A model generated the notes under the pieces. That model worked only from the letters and a program-made list of their open reading frames with translations. It was not told the DNA's origin and searched no databases. A stretch of 64,000 bases of DNA from Brevundimonas sp. AJA228-03 (lineage in GTDB: Bacteria > Pseudomonadota > Alphaproteobacteria > Caulobacterales > Caulobacteraceae), in the NCBI RefSeq assembly GCF_017795885.1, contig NZ_CP059297.1, positions 496,001-560,000 of the forward strand, read 5' to 3'. Within the stretch, counting starts at the first letter, position 1; every line of letters starts with the position of its first letter. The position numbers and the translations under genes are program-made. Positions 1-11,494 of the stretch are shown here, in pieces.

Positions 1-1
1 C

Positions 2-1231
2 GGCGTGCCGTTCAAGGTGCGGCACAATGCGGTGCTGGGATATTTCCTCGAAACGACGGCCAAGCACGCCGAGCCGCTGTTCCGGGCCGGGCCGGAGAGC
101 CCCTTCATCCATCGCCAGACCCTCGCGGCCCAGGTGCGGTTCACGACGGTCGAACTGTCGGAACTGGACGCGAAGATCAGCCAGGCGGGCCACCGGGCTC
201 TGGCCATGGAGGGCGAGACCTTCGAGGTCTGGCGCCACACGGTGCAGGAGCTGGCGCAACCGCTTCAGGCCGTGGCCGATGCCCTGGCCGAGCTGGATGC
301 GACGTCCGCCCTCGCCGAATGGGCCGAGGAGGTCGGGGCGGTGCGGCCCGGGGTGGACGACAGCCGCGTGTTTTCCGTCTCGGCCGGGCGTCACCCGGTG
401 GTCGAGGCGGCGGTGAAGAGGGCGGGCGATCCCTTCACGCCCAACGACTGCCGGCTGGATGGCGACGGGCGGGGCTGCGCGCGCCTGTCGATCGTCACCG
501 GACCCAATATGGCGGGCAAGTCGACCTTCCTGCGCCAGAACGCCCTGCTGGTCGTCCTGGCGCAAGGGGGCTGTTTCGTGCCCGCGAAGGCGATGCGACT
601 GGGCGTCGTCGACCGGCTGTTCAGCCGCGTCGGGGCGGGCGACGACCTGGCGCGCGGCCGGTCCACCTTCATGATGGAGATGGTCGAGACCGCCGCCATC
701 CTGACCCAGGCGACGCCGTCCAGCTTCATCGTTCTGGACGAGATCGGGCGCGGCACCGCGACCTATGACGGGCTGGCCATCGCCTGGGCCTGCGCCGAGG
801 CCCTGCACGACGTGAACCGGTCCCGGACCCTGTTCGCCACCCATTACCACGAGCTGGCGCGGCTGGAGGAGCGGCTGGACCACGTCTGCAACCTGTCCAT
901 GCGGGCGCGCGAGTGGAACGGCGACCTCGTCTTCCTGCACGAGGCCGTGCCGGGGGCGGCGGACCGGTCCTACGGGGTGCAGGTGGCCCGGCTGGCGGGC
1001 GTGCCCCCGGCGGTGGTGGCGCGGGCGCGGGCCGTACTGGACCGGCTGGAGAGCGAAAAGGCCGCCCAGGGCCGTCTCGACGACCTGCCGCTGTTCGCCG
1101 TCATGGAACCGCCGCCCGCCCCCCTGTCTTCGGCCGTCGATGACGCGGTGGCCGCGCTGGATCCCGATGCGATGAGCCCGCGCGAGGCGCTGGAGGCGCT
1201 CTATCGGCTGAAGGGTCTCAGCCGCCCGTGA
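2..1231 (+). CDS. mutS: DNA mismatch repair protein MutS, C-terminal part (5' end outside window)
   Basis: This is the C-terminal ~409 residues of MutS, the mismatch-recognising ATPase of DNA mismatch repair; the gene starts left of the window. The lever/clamp region comes first. The ABC-type ATPase follows, with the Walker A motif GPNMAGKST at about residue 166 of the visible part, Walker B DEIGRGTATYDG and the ATHYHEL switch histidine. The tail carries the 'MSPREALEALYRLK' motif typical of full-length MutS1. The frame is open to the left edge, so the ATG at position 5 should not be taken as the start. The stop overlaps the GTG of glnD by 4 nt, which suggests co-transcription. Confidence 0.97.
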   Translation, partial: GVPFKVRHNAVLGYFLETTAKHAEPLFRAGPESPFIHRQTLAAQVRFTTVELSELDAKISQAGHRALAMEGETFEVWRHTVQELAQPLQAVADALAELDATSALAEWAEEVGAVRPGVDDSRVFSVSAGRHPVVEAAVKRAGDPFTPNDCRLDGDGRGCARLSIVTGPNMAGKSTFLRQNALLVVLAQGGCFVPAKAMRLGVVDRLFSRVGAGDDLARGRSTFMMEMVETAAILTQATPSSFIVLDEIGRGTATYDGLAIAWACAEALHDVNRSRTLFATHYHELARLEERLDHVCNLSMRAREWNGDLVFLHEAVPGAADRSYGVQVARLAGVPPAVVARARAVLDRLESEKAAQGRLDDLPLFAVMEPPPAPLSSAVDDAVAALDPDAMSPREALEALYRLKGLSRP

Positions 1232-3900
1232 GCGACACCCTCGACGCCCGTCTCGACGCCATCGTCTCCGGCCCCGGCGTCCGCCCGGCCGTCGCGGCGA
1301 TCCTGAAGGCCCATTACGACGCGGCGCGCGAGAAGATCGCGACGAAACTCGCCAACGGCCTGCCGGGGGTCGAGGTCGCCCGCCTGTATGCCGCCGCCGC
1401 CGACGACCTGCTGGTCGCCCTGTGGCGGTTCACGACCGAGACCCTCTATCCGTCCCACAATCCGACCGAGGCCGAGAAGCTGAGCCTGATCGCCGTCGGC
1501 GGCTATGGCCGGGGCGTGCTGGCCCCCTTCTCCGACCTCGACCTGGTCTTCCTGCGGCCGTGGAAGACCACCGCGCGGACCGAGACGGTGGCGGAGTTCA
1601 TGCTCTATGTCCTGTGGGACCTCGGCCTCAAGGTCGGGTCGGCGGCGCGATCGGTGGAGGAGGCGCTGTCGCTGGCCCGCAACGACATGACGATCCGCAC
1701 GGCCCTGCTGGAGGCGCGGCCGCTGGCGGGCGACGCCGCCCTGACCGAGACCTTCCTGTGGCGCTTCCGGGGCATGGTGACCAATGCCGATCCGCGCCCC
1801 TTCATCGCCGCCAAGATGGAGGAGCGCGACGGCCGCCACCAGAAGGCCGGGGCGACCCGCTACCGGGTCGAGCCCAATATCAAGGACGGCAAGGGCGGCC
1901 TGCGCGACCTGAACGCCCTGTTCTGGATCGCCCGGTCGCTGGCCCCCGAAAGCCCGCTGGGGGCCAGGGTGCTGGACGAACTGCTGACGGCCCGCGAGCG
2001 CCGGACCTTCGAGGAGGCGTTCGACTTCCTGTGGCGGGTGCGGTGCCATCTGCATCTGGCGGCGGGGCGGGCCGAGGAGAAGCTGACCTTCGACCTGCAG
2101 CCCGAGGTCGCCCGCCGCATGGGCTGGCGCGGGCGCGGCGACGAGCCGGCGGTCGAGCGGTTCATGCGGCGATATTTCCTCGTCGCCCGCGACGTCGGGG
2201 CCCTGACCCGGGCCATGAGCGCGACGCTGGAGGCCCGCCAGCAGAAGAAGACCCTGAGCCTGTCGCGCCTGATCCCGGGGCGAAAGCGGAACCTGGGCGT
2301 GCCCGGCTTCGTCGAGGACGGCGGACGGCTGTCGGTCACGGGGCCGGAGGTCTTCGCCGCGGACCCGGTCCGGCTGCTGACCCTGTTCGCCACGGCCGAC
2401 CAGCACGATCTGGACGTCCATCCCCACGCCTTTTCGGCCGTGACCCGGTCGCTGTCGCTGGTGACGCCCCGGCTGAGGCGCGACCCGCGCGCGACGGCCG
2501 CCCTGCTGTACGTCCTGGCCCACGGCCAGCGACCCTATCGCGTCCTGACCCTGATGAACGAGGCGGGGCTGCTGGGCCGGTTCCTGCCGGAGTGGGGCCG
2601 GATCGTCGGCCAGACCCAGTTCAACATGTACCACGCCTATACGGTCGACGAGCACACGCTGCAGGCCATCGGCATCATCAACGACATCCAGCGCGGCAAG
2701 CTGAAGGACGAACACCCCCTGGCCACCGAGGTGATCCATCTGATCGCCGACCCCGAGGCCCTGATGCTGGCCATGCTGCTGCACGATGTCGGCAAGGGCG
2801 GCGAGCGCGGCCAGCTGGAAGACGGGGCCATCGCCGCGCGCCGGGCCTGCGAGCGGCTGGGCATGGAGACGCGGCGGATCGAGATCGTCGTCTGGCTGGT
2901 GCGCCATCACCTGGCCCTGTCGGACTATGCCCAGAAGCGCGACATCTCCGACCCGGCGACGGCGCAGGCCTTCGCCGAGATCGTCGGCGATCCCGAACGG
3001 CTGCGGATGCTGCTGGTCCTGACCGTGGCCGACATCCGCGCCGTCGGCCCCGGCGTCTGGAACAGCTGGAAGGGCCAGCTGATGCGCACCCTGTACGGCC
3101 GGGTCGAGGCCCTGTTCCGGGGCGAGGACGCGGTCGGGGCCGATCCCCTGGCCGACCATGCCGATCTGGTCGCCCGCGCCTGCACCACCGGCGCGGCGGC
3201 CGAGGCGCGTCAGGGACCGGGCACCATGGAGGCGACGACCGAGATCGCGCTCGCCGCCCGCGACCGCCCCGGCCTGTTCGCCGACCTGACCGCCGTTCTC
3301 GCCGCCGCCGGAGCCGATGTGGCCGGGGCCCGGGTCACAACCGCCGCCGACGGCACGGTGCTGGACGTGTTCCAGGTCCAGGACGGGGCCGACCGCCCCT
3401 ATGGCCAGGACGAGCCGCGCCGCCTGACCTCCCTGATCGCGGCTCTGGAGGCGGCGGCGCGCGGCGAGACGCCGGTGGCCCCGCCCGCCATGCCCGCCCC
3501 CTCGCCGCGCCGCGCCGTGTTCGACGTCCGTCCCGTGGTCATGATCGACCCCGCCGCCAGCGAGGGGGCGACGGTGATCGAGGTCTCCGGCGCCGACCGG
3601 CCGGGCCTGCTGGCCGAGTTGTCGCGCACCCTGTCCGACCACGCCCTGTCGATCCGCTCGGCCCATGTCGCCGGCTTCGGCGAGCGGGCCGTCGACAGCT
3701 TCTATGTGACCGATGCGAAGGGCCGGAAGATCACCTCCGAGGCGGTGCTGGACGAGGTCCATGCGGCGCTGGAGGCCGTGCTGGACCGCGCGCCCGCCCC
3801 CCCCCAGGGCCGCCGCATCACCGCCGCCCGCGCCAGCGCCCGCGACGTCTCCGACCTGCGGCCGAGGAAGTCCATTTCGCCCCGGGCGGAACCGCGCTAG
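1228..3900 (+). CDS. glnD: Bifunctional PII uridylyltransferase/uridylyl-removing enzyme GlnD
   Basis: GlnD senses glutamine and uridylylates or deuridylylates PII proteins, so it controls nitrogen assimilation in the cytoplasm. The 890-aa product has the expected order. A nucleotidyltransferase domain carries GGYGRG and FSDLDL at residues 91-106. An HD phosphohydrolase domain contains LLHDVGKG near residue 518. Two C-terminal ACT domains start near residues 670 and 781. The start is a GTG that overlaps the mutS stop (GTGA). The GlnD tail ends just before the repeat element at 3901. Adjacency of mutS, glnD and murJ is common in Caulobacterales. Confidence 0.97.
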   Translation: MSDTLDARLDAIVSGPGVRPAVAAILKAHYDAAREKIATKLANGLPGVEVARLYAAAADDLLVALWRFTTETLYPSHNPTEAEKLSLIAVGGYGRGVLAPFSDLDLVFLRPWKTTARTETVAEFMLYVLWDLGLKVGSAARSVEEALSLARNDMTIRTALLEARPLAGDAALTETFLWRFRGMVTNADPRPFIAAKMEERDGRHQKAGATRYRVEPNIKDGKGGLRDLNALFWIARSLAPESPLGARVLDELLTARERRTFEEAFDFLWRVRCHLHLAAGRAEEKLTFDLQPEVARRMGWRGRGDEPAVERFMRRYFLVARDVGALTRAMSATLEARQQKKTLSLSRLIPGRKRNLGVPGFVEDGGRLSVTGPEVFAADPVRLLTLFATADQHDLDVHPHAFSAVTRSLSLVTPRLRRDPRATAALLYVLAHGQRPYRVLTLMNEAGLLGRFLPEWGRIVGQTQFNMYHAYTVDEHTLQAIGIINDIQRGKLKDEHPLATEVIHLIADPEALMLAMLLHDVGKGGERGQLEDGAIAARRACERLGMETRRIEIVVWLVRHHLALSDYAQKRDISDPATAQAFAEIVGDPERLRMLLVLTVADIRAVGPGVWNSWKGQLMRTLYGRVEALFRGEDAVGADPLADHADLVARACTTGAAAEARQGPGTMEATTEIALAARDRPGLFADLTAVLAAAGADVAGARVTTAADGTVLDVFQVQDGADRPYGQDEPRRLTSLIAALEAAARGETPVAPPAMPAPSPRRAVFDVRPVVMIDPAASEGATVIEVSGADRPGLLAELSRTLSDHALSIRSAHVAGFGERAVDSFYVTDAKGRKITSEAVLDEVHAALEAVLDRAPAPPQGRRITAARASARDVSDLRPRKSISPRAEPR

Positions 3901-4033
3901 AGCCTGATCGGCTGAGGTGGGATCGCTTAGCGATTCCGCCGATGCCGTGAATCAGGCTCCGGAAATAAGCGAGGGCATGATTCACGTTTTCGGCTGGACC
4001 CACTCCGTGGGTCCACCTCAAACGATCATGCCC
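3901..4033 (+). repeat. Triple stem-loop intergenic element, copy 1
   Basis: This is a ~133-bp palindrome-rich element between glnD and murJ. It aligns almost end to end with the reverse complement of 44077-44210 and with 56024-56132. Three stem-loops are visible: GGTGGGATCGC/GCGATTCCGCC (3918-3940, two G-U pairs), GTGAATCA/TGATTCAC (3946-3985) and TGGACCCAC/GTGGGTCCA (3995-4015). Three GANTC sites fall inside it. An open frame runs through the element into murJ, but that part is repeat sequence, not MurJ. Confidence 0.85.
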
Positions 4034-4084
4034 TGGGCGCAAACATCTCCCCGCGAGCCTGTCTTTCCGAATGAGCGTCCGTCC

Positions 4085-5680
4085 ATGAGCCTGGCCCGCA
4101 ACACGCTCGTTCAGGCGACCCTGACGCTCGGCAGCCGCCTTCTGGGCTTCGCGCGCGACCTGGTCCTTTCGGCCCGCTTCGGCCAGGGGCCGATGATGGA
4201 CGCCTTCACCACGGCGCTGATGCTGCCGAACATGTTCCGCCGCCTGTTCGCGGAGGGGGCCTTCGCCCAGGCCTTCGTGCCCATCTATGGCGGGGTCCGG
4301 GCCCGTGACGGCGAGGAAGCGGCGGCCGTGACGGCCTCGGAGGCGCTGAGCTTCATGTTCGCCGTGGTGGCCGGGTTCTGCATCCTTCTGCAGGTCGCCA
4401 TGCCCTGGATCATGCCGTTGCTGCTGTCGGCCTGGAAGGACGACAGCGGGGTGATGTTCGCGGCCACCACCGCCGCCCAGCTGACCATGCCCTATCTGGC
4501 CTGTATGACCATCGCGTCCCTGCTGTCGGGCGTGCTGAACACCTCGGGCCGGTTCGCCCTGTCGGCGGGCGTGCCGGTGTTTCTGAACCTGTGCACCCTC
4601 GTGCCGCTGCTGGCCCCCGGCTTTCTGCCGATGAGCCAGCCGAGCACCCTGCTGGCCACCTCCGCCGCCGTCACCGTCTCCGGCGTGATCCAGGCGGGCC
4701 TGTTGTGGTGGGGCGTGCGTCGGCTGGGCATCCGGCTGAATCTGTCCTGGCCGCGCCTGACGGCGGGCGTGGCGCGCACGCTGAAACTGGCCATTCCCGG
4801 CGTCCTGGCGGGCGGTGCCCTGCAGCTGAACTCGGTCGTCAGCCAGCTGCTGACCGGGTCGAACGAGGGGGCCCGCTCGGTGCTCTACAACGCTGATCGC
4901 CTGTACCAGCTGCCGCTCGGCCTCGTCGGCGTCGCCATCGGCCTCGCGCTCGTGCCGCGCCTGACCAGGGCCTTCGTCAGTGGCGATCACGAGGGCGGGC
5001 GGCGGACGCTGGACGACGGGCTCACCCTGTCGATGGCCTTCACCCTGCCGGCCGCCGTGGCGCTGTTCGTCCTCCCTTTCTTCATCATCGACGCCACTGT
5101 GACGCGCGGGGCCTTCACCAGCGCTGACGCGGCCCGGACCGCCGATGTGCTCCGCCAGTTCGCCTGGGGCGTACCCGCCTTCGTCCTGGCCAAGGTCCTG
5201 ACCCCGCCCTTCTTCGCGCGCGAGGATACGCGTCGGCCGATGATCTTCGCCGTCATTTCGGTGGCGGTGACCGTCGCCCTGGGATCGGGCCTGTTCTTCT
5301 GGTTCAGCCGGATCGGCGTGGACGGGGTGCTGGGTCTGGCCATCGCCACCTCCGTCTCGGCCTGGATCAATGTCGCCCTTCTGGGCGGAACCCTGATCCG
5401 GGAGGGCGTCTGGGCCCCCTCGGGGCGGTTCGTCGGCCGGTTCTCGCGGGTTCTGGCCGCCAGCGCCGTCATGGCTGCCCTCCTGATCCCCGCCAGCATC
5501 TTCTATCGCGACCTCAGCCAGATCCTTCTCGCCAAGGAGATTGCGGTGATCGCAGTCGTCGGCGCGGGCGCTCTGGTGTATGGCGTCTGCATCGTGCTTT
5601 TCCGCGCCGTCAGCGTCTCCGAACTGAAGGCGACGTTGAAGCGTGAACCCGGAGCGCCCGCTTCGACCGGACTGGATTGA
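4085..5680 (+). CDS. murJ: Lipid II flippase MurJ (MviN family)
   Basis: MurJ moves lipid II across the inner membrane for peptidoglycan synthesis. The 531-aa product is strongly hydrophobic, with about 14 predicted membrane segments. It starts with the family hallmark '[28 protein letters not shown]'. I chose the ATG at 4085 ([10 protein letters not shown]). The upstream ATG at 3917 would add 56 residues encoded by the repeat element and resembles no MurJ N-terminus. The stop overlaps the first base of the trpS ATG (TGATG), so translational coupling is likely. Confidence 0.96.
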   Translation: MSLARNTLVQATLTLGSRLLGFARDLVLSARFGQGPMMDAFTTALMLPNMFRRLFAEGAFAQAFVPIYGGVRARDGEEAAAVTASEALSFMFAVVAGFCILLQVAMPWIMPLLLSAWKDDSGVMFAATTAAQLTMPYLACMTIASLLSGVLNTSGRFALSAGVPVFLNLCTLVPLLAPGFLPMSQPSTLLATSAAVTVSGVIQAGLLWWGVRRLGIRLNLSWPRLTAGVARTLKLAIPGVLAGGALQLNSVVSQLLTGSNEGARSVLYNADRLYQLPLGLVGVAIGLALVPRLTRAFVSGDHEGGRRTLDDGLTLSMAFTLPAAVALFVLPFFIIDATVTRGAFTSADAARTADVLRQFAWGVPAFVLAKVLTPPFFAREDTRRPMIFAVISVAVTVALGSGLFFWFSRIGVDGVLGLAIATSVSAWINVALLGGTLIREGVWAPSGRFVGRFSRVLAASAVMAALLIPASIFYRDLSQILLAKEIAVIAVVGAGALVYGVCIVLFRAVSVSELKATLKREPGAPASTGLD

Positions 5681-6726
5681 TGACCGACGCCGCCCCGACC
5701 GACACACCTGCCTACGCCGGCCCGCGCCGCATCCTGTCCGGCATCCAGGCCTCGGGCGCCCTGCACCTGGGCAACTATCTGGGCGCGCTGAAGCGGTTCA
5801 CGGCGCTGCAGGACAGTGGCGCGCCCTGTTTCCTGTTCGTGGCCGACCTGCATGCCATCACCGTCTGGCAGGACCCGGCCCTGCTGGCCGCCCAGACGCG
5901 CGAGATCGCGGCCGCCTATATCGCCTCGGGCCTCGATCCTGCGACATCGACCATCTTCCCGCAGTCCGCCGTGCGGGCCCATTCGGAACTGGCCTGGATC
6001 CTCAACTGCGTCGCCCGCCTCGGCTGGCTGGACCGGATGACCCAGTTCAAGGAGAAGTCCGGCAAGCACAAGGAGCGGTCCTCGGTCGGCCTCTATACCT
6101 ACCCCGTGCTCCAGGCTGCCGACATCCTGCTCTACAAGGCCACCGAGGTGCCGGTCGGCGAGGACCAGAAGCAGCATCTGGAACTGACCCGCGACATCGC
6201 CGCAAAGTTCAACACCGACTTCAGTGCGCCGGGCTTCTTCCCCCTGCCCGAGCCCCTGATCCAGGGCCCGGCGACCCGGGTCATGTCCCTGCGCGACGGG
6301 GCGGCCAAGATGTCCAAGTCCGACCCCTCGGACCAGAGCCGCATCAACCTGACCGACGACGCCGACACCATCGCGGCCAAGATCCGCAAGTCCAAGACCG
6401 ACATGGGCGTGATGCCCGCGCCGGGCGAAAGCCTCGACGACCGGCCCGAGGTCCGCAACCTGATCGCCATCTATGCCGCCCTGTCGGACCAGACGCGCGA
6501 CGAGGTGACCGCCCGGTTCGCGGGTCAGGGTTTCGGGGCCTTCAAACCCGCCCTCGCCGATCTGGCCGTCGCGTCCCTGGCGCCCGTCACGGCCGAGATG
6601 CGCCGCCTGATGGACGACCCGGCCGAGATCGACCGCGTCCTGAAGGACGGAGCCGAGCGCGCCGCCGCCATCGCCGATCCGGTGGTGGACGAGGTCAAGC
6701 AAATCGTCGGCTTCTGGCGGTCCTGA
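5680..6726 (+). CDS. trpS: Tryptophanyl-tRNA synthetase
   Basis: This class I aminoacyl-tRNA synthetase charges tRNA-Trp. The product is 348 aa, the normal length for bacterial TrpS. The HIGH-type motif is GALHLGN (H29-N32) and the KMSKS loop is intact (KMSKSDPSD, about residues 210-218). '[15 protein letters not shown]' is the usual substrate-pocket segment. I chose the ATG at 5680 over the TTG at 5677 because it overlaps the murJ stop by one base. The murJ-trpS pair therefore probably shares a transcript. Confidence 0.97.
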   Translation: MTDAAPTDTPAYAGPRRILSGIQASGALHLGNYLGALKRFTALQDSGAPCFLFVADLHAITVWQDPALLAAQTREIAAAYIASGLDPATSTIFPQSAVRAHSELAWILNCVARLGWLDRMTQFKEKSGKHKERSSVGLYTYPVLQAADILLYKATEVPVGEDQKQHLELTRDIAAKFNTDFSAPGFFPLPEPLIQGPATRVMSLRDGAAKMSKSDPSDQSRINLTDDADTIAAKIRKSKTDMGVMPAPGESLDDRPEVRNLIAIYAALSDQTRDEVTARFAGQGFGAFKPALADLAVASLAPVTAEMRRLMDDPAEIDRVLKDGAERAAAIADPVVDEVKQIVGFWRS

Positions 6727-6799
6727 AACCTCGCGGGTTCCGGACGCGACGGCCTGATAACGGCTGACGAACCCCGGGCGACGGCGTAGAGGCGAGACC

Positions 6800-7489
6800 A
6801 TGCCCCACCCTCTCGACCGTGCCGTCTGGAACGCCCTGACCACCCGTCTGGCCGGTTTCGTCACGCCGGATTCCGATAGCCATGCGGTGCGGATCGATCC
6901 GGAGGTGGGCGTCTTCCTGTCCGGTGCCGACGCCACGCGCGAAAGCCTCGCGGCCATGGCCGATCTGGTCCGGCGGTATCCCGGCGCGGGGATCGTCGAA
7001 AAGACCGGCGGCCCGATGGCCGCACCCGATCTGCCGGGCGTCGCGGTCGTCGACCGCATTCCCCTGGTTCAGATGGTCGCCATCGCCCTGACGCCGGGCG
7101 GTCCCGACCGGGCTTTCGAGACCCTGACCGAGGCCGATGCGCCGGACATGCTGGCCCTGGCGACCCTGACGAAGCCGGGTCCGTTCCGGTCGGCGACGCG
7201 GCGGCTGGGGCCGTTCATCGGGATCCGGTCGGAAGGGCGGCTGGTGGCCATGGCCGGGCGACGGCTGCGGGTCGACGGCTTCACCGAGCTGAGCGGCGTC
7301 TGCACCCATCCCGACTGGCGCGGCCGGGGCTATGCGGCGGCTCTGTCGCGCGCCGTGGCCGGAGAGATCCTGGCGGCGGGCGAGGGCGTCTTCCTGCACG
7401 CCTTCGCCGAGCATCCCGCCACCATCGCCTTCTACCGGTCGCTGGGCTTCGAGGTCCGGGCGGAGATGACCTATACGATCCTGGGCTGA
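6800..7489 (+). CDS. GNAT family N-acetyltransferase (FR47-like)
   Basis: This is a 229-aa protein with a C-terminal GNAT fold. The acetyl-CoA pyrophosphate loop is visible as 'VCTHPDWRGRGYAAALSRAV' (R-x-x-G-x-G/A, about residues 170-190), followed by 'LHAFAEHPATIAFYRSLGFEV', the usual end of the domain. The N-terminal half (residues 1-110) has an extra domain typical of FR47-like members. The substrate is unknown. The ATG at 6800 follows a 'gaggcgag' Shine-Dalgarno-like stretch. The OsmC gene begins 11 nt downstream, so the two may form an operon. Confidence 0.85.
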   Translation: MPHPLDRAVWNALTTRLAGFVTPDSDSHAVRIDPEVGVFLSGADATRESLAAMADLVRRYPGAGIVEKTGGPMAAPDLPGVAVVDRIPLVQMVAIALTPGGPDRAFETLTEADAPDMLALATLTKPGPFRSATRRLGPFIGIRSEGRLVAMAGRRLRVDGFTELSGVCTHPDWRGRGYAAALSRAVAGEILAAGEGVFLHAFAEHPATIAFYRSLGFEVRAEMTYTILG

Positions 7490-7500
7490 GGGAGGCCGCC

Positions 7501-7959
7501 ATGAGCGAACACGTCGCCACCATCGAATGGAGCCGGGGCGATCAGGCCTTTGCCGACAACCGCTATTCGCGCGCCCACGACTGGCGCTTCGACGGCGGGG
7601 CGGTGGTGCGGGGGTCTTCGGCCCCGACCAGCGTGCCCCTGCCGATGTCGGACCCCGCCGCCGTCGATCCGGAGGAGGCCTTCGTGGCGGCCCTGTCCAG
7701 TTGCCACATGCTGTTCTTCCTCGCCTTCGCAGCGAAGGCCGGGTTCGTGGTCGACCGCTACCGGGATGCGGCGGTGGGCGTGCTGGGCCGCGATGATCGC
7801 GGCAGGATGTCGATGACGGTCGTGACCCTGCGCCCGGAGGTCGCTTTTGCAGGCGATGCGCCCGACGCGGAAACGGTGGCGGACCTGCACCACCGCGCGC
7901 ACGAGGCCTGCTACATCGCCAATTCGGTCAGAACCGCGGTTCGCGTCGAGCCGGCCTGA
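7501..7959 (+). CDS. OsmC/Ohr family peroxiredoxin-like protein
   Basis: This 152-aa protein belongs to the OsmC superfamily, thiol peroxidases that reduce organic hydroperoxides. Both conserved cysteines are present, in 'SSCHMLFFLAFA' (mid-protein) and 'EACYIANSVRT' near the C-terminus. 'DPEEAFVAALSSCHM' is the standard family block. The start has a good ribosome site (gggagg, 7 nt upstream). The sequence fits the general OsmC clade better than a classical Ohr, so no specific symbol is given. Confidence 0.88.
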   Translation: MSEHVATIEWSRGDQAFADNRYSRAHDWRFDGGAVVRGSSAPTSVPLPMSDPAAVDPEEAFVAALSSCHMLFFLAFAAKAGFVVDRYRDAAVGVLGRDDRGRMSMTVVTLRPEVAFAGDAPDAETVADLHHRAHEACYIANSVRTAVRVEPA

Positions 7960-7962
7960 GGC

Positions 7963-8721
7963 TCAATCCACCGAGGGCGCGACCGCCGTGTCCTCCAGCA
8001 GGGCGACGAACCGGCGGATCGCCTCCCGGGTCAGGTCGGGGTCGTAGCGCATCGGCAGGGCGGTCATCGGCTCATCGAAGCTGTGGGTGCCGTCGGCGAT
8101 CCAGGTCTCGATCTCGGTGCCACAGTTCCGGACCATGGCGTGCACCCGTTCGGCATTGCGCACGGTGGTCAGGTGATCCTTCGCCGAGATCACCGCCAGG
8201 GTCTTCGGACAATGCTTCCAGGGCCGCATCCGGTTCAGGGCGGCGATACCGACATAGGGATAGGCCAGATAGGTGGCCTGGACCCCCTCCAGCGACACGG
8301 CACCCGGATCGGCCACGCCCAGCGACGGACCCGACCGGTCCGCGCTCATCGCCTCCATGATGCCCCAACCCCCGTGGCTCCAGCCCGCCAGCACCAGTTT
8401 CGAGCCATCGACGTCGGGCCTTTGCGACACGCCCTGGATCGTCGCCAGGATGTCCCCCGCCCGCTCGTGCCCGCGCAGCAACAGGCCGGTGCAGACCGTG
8501 GCCATGGCGAACTGTCGGCTCCAGCCGCGCGGCGCATAGGAATCCACGATCACCGCCCGCCACCCGGCCGCCTTGGCCGCCGCCGCATACATCGGCAGAT
8601 GTCCCCTCAGTCCGCCGCAGCCGTGGAACAGCAGCGCCGTCGGCCGGGGCCGGTCGTCATCGGGGCCGACGACGGTGGTAAAGGGCAGAAGCTTGGCCCA
8701 GCGGGCGGATAGGGTGTCCAT
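7963..8721 (-). CDS. Alpha/beta hydrolase, dienelactone hydrolase family
   Basis: This 252-aa serine hydrolase has the oxyanion segment 'LLFHGCGG', the nucleophile elbow GWSHGG, an acid in the 'VISAKDHLT' region and the catalytic His in 'DGTHSFDEP'. That triad matches dienelactone hydrolase-like proteins. The substrate cannot be told. I place the start at 8721 (MDTLSARWAK). The longer open frame to 8862 adds 47 residues translated from the palindromic repeat at 8735-8930 and should be ignored. It lies convergent with the OsmC gene, with a 3-nt gap. Confidence 0.85.
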   Translation of the reverse strand: MDTLSARWAKLLPFTTVVGPDDDRPRPTALLFHGCGGLRGHLPMYAAAAKAAGWRAVIVDSYAPRGWSRQFAMATVCTGLLLRGHERAGDILATIQGVSQRPDVDGSKLVLAGWSHGGWGIMEAMSADRSGPSLGVADPGAVSLEGVQATYLAYPYVGIAALNRMRPWKHCPKTLAVISAKDHLTTVRNAERVHAMVRNCGTEIETWIADGTHSFDEPMTALPMRYDPDLTREAIRRFVALLEDTAVAPSVD

Positions 8722-8734
8722 GTGTATTCCTACA

Positions 8735-8930
8735 TCCTTCTCCCCTTGCGGGAGAAGGTGGCCGAGCCCCCCGGTCCGATCTTCGATCGGCCGGAGGACA
8801 GGCTCCGCGAGGTCGGATGAGGGGTGACACCCGGTCTCGCCAATGAGGGGCCTGCCAGACACAGCTCTTCAGCGTCGTCGTACCCCTCATCCGGCCCTGC
8901 GGGCCAGCTTCTCCCGCAAGGGGAGAAGGA
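8735..8930. repeat. Composite inverted repeat, copy R1 ('cttctccc' type)
   Basis: The two ends are inverted copies of each other: 'ccttctccccttgcgggag' at the left and its complement at the right, each carrying 'caagggg'. Inside are inverted 'ctcatccg' blocks. It fills the gap between the hydrolase start and the purH stop. The same architecture recurs at 15984-16140 and 22906-23097. Confidence 0.85.
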
Positions 8931-8931
8931 A

Positions 8932-10536
<1,605 letters not shown>

Positions 10537-10624
10537 GGGGGCGGTCCTGGGAGGGCGGTCGGGGGAGGGGCGTGGGACGCGCGGCCCTTAGCACCCGTCG
10601 CCGCGCCGCGTCACCCCGAGGCTT

Positions 10625-11494
10625 TCAGGAAGATGGCGCATCCGCCGCCCGCACCCCGGCGAAGGTCCAGCGCAGGGTCCTGGCCAGCCCCATCGTCCCG
10701 GCCCGCACCAGGGGCCGCGTCAGGACCGGGGCCGACAGGCCGTGCATCCGCCGCGCCCAGACGGGCAGCAGCTCGACCCCCGCCTGCAGCGTCATGGTCT
10801 GGATCGGGGCGGTGGCCGGGCTGGACGGGGGCTGGCTCAGCACCAGACGGGCCACCTCGCGGGTGCGGTCGTCGACGCGCAGCTGCGGCCGCATCCGGTC
10901 GATCAGGCGGCGCGCCTCCAGCTTGCTGCGAGGCAGGGGATCGGCCCCCAGCATGGCCCCCATGGTCGCCATCTCGACGAAATACCGGTCCTGATCGGCC
11001 GCCGACATGTCCGGCTCGCCATAGCGGATCCAGCCGTGCAGGAAGCTCCAGCACTCCGTCACATGGACCCAGGCCAGCAGCTCGGGATCGGAGACGCGAT
11101 AGGGCTCGCCCGACGGCAGGGTCCCGCCCAGATGGCTGTGGATGGTCCGCACCCGGTCGATGGCCCGGGTCGCCTCTTCCGGCCCGCCATAGGTGGTCAT
11201 GGCGATGAACCGCGCGGTTCGCCTGAGCCGCCCGTGCATGTCGGCGCGGAAGTTGGAGTGGTCCCAGACCCCCGCCAGCACCCGGGGATGCAGCATCTGC
11301 AGCAGCAGGCCCGAGACCCCGCCGACCAGCATGCCGACCACGTCGCCATGGACCCGCCAGGCGACGGAGGCCGGCCCGAACAGCCCGTCGGGGCGGCGCA
11401 CGATCGGCGTCTCCCCCTTGGTCGGGTCGTTGAACATGGCCACCACCTGGCGCGCGATCGCCCGCCGGGTTCGAAGGGCCAGCGGCACGCGCAT
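10625..11494 (-). CDS. DUF2236 (MpaB/Lcp-like oxygenase family) protein
   Basis: This 289-aa protein matches the DUF2236 family, whose characterised members are haem-binding oxygenases such as rubber oxygenase Lcp and MpaB. Visible family features are 'DVVGMLVGGVSGLLLQMLHPRVLAGVWDHSNF' near the N-terminus, 'GRLRRTARFIAMTTYGG' and 'LLAWVHVTECWSFLHGWIRY' with candidate haem-ligand histidines. The actual reaction is unknown. I chose the ATG at 11494 (MRVPLALRTRR), which overlaps the heparinase-like gene's stop by one base (TGATG). A longer frame to 11665 lies inside that gene and is rejected. Confidence 0.8.
   Translation of the reverse strand: MRVPLALRTRRAIARQVVAMFNDPTKGETPIVRRPDGLFGPASVAWRVHGDVVGMLVGGVSGLLLQMLHPRVLAGVWDHSNFRADMHGRLRRTARFIAMTTYGGPEEATRAIDRVRTIHSHLGGTLPSGEPYRVSDPELLAWVHVTECWSFLHGWIRYGEPDMSAADQDRYFVEMATMGAMLGADPLPRSKLEARRLIDRMRPQLRVDDRTREVARLVLSQPPSSPATAPIQTMTLQAGVELLPVWARRMHGLSAPVLTRPLVRAGTMGLARTLRWTFAGVRAADAPSS

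Noticed and set aside
1201..3762. Very long minus-strand frame antisense to glnD (853 codons), and similar long antisense frames elsewhere (3818-5707, 32141-33115)
   Set aside because: These are GC-bias shadows: repetitive Gly/Arg/Gln translations without motifs, opposite to well-supported genes.
8741..8930. CRISPR-like array suggested by repeated 'ccttctccc' blocks
   Set aside because: Only two inverted copies per site, with no regular spacers and no cas genes; these are palindromic intergenic repeats.
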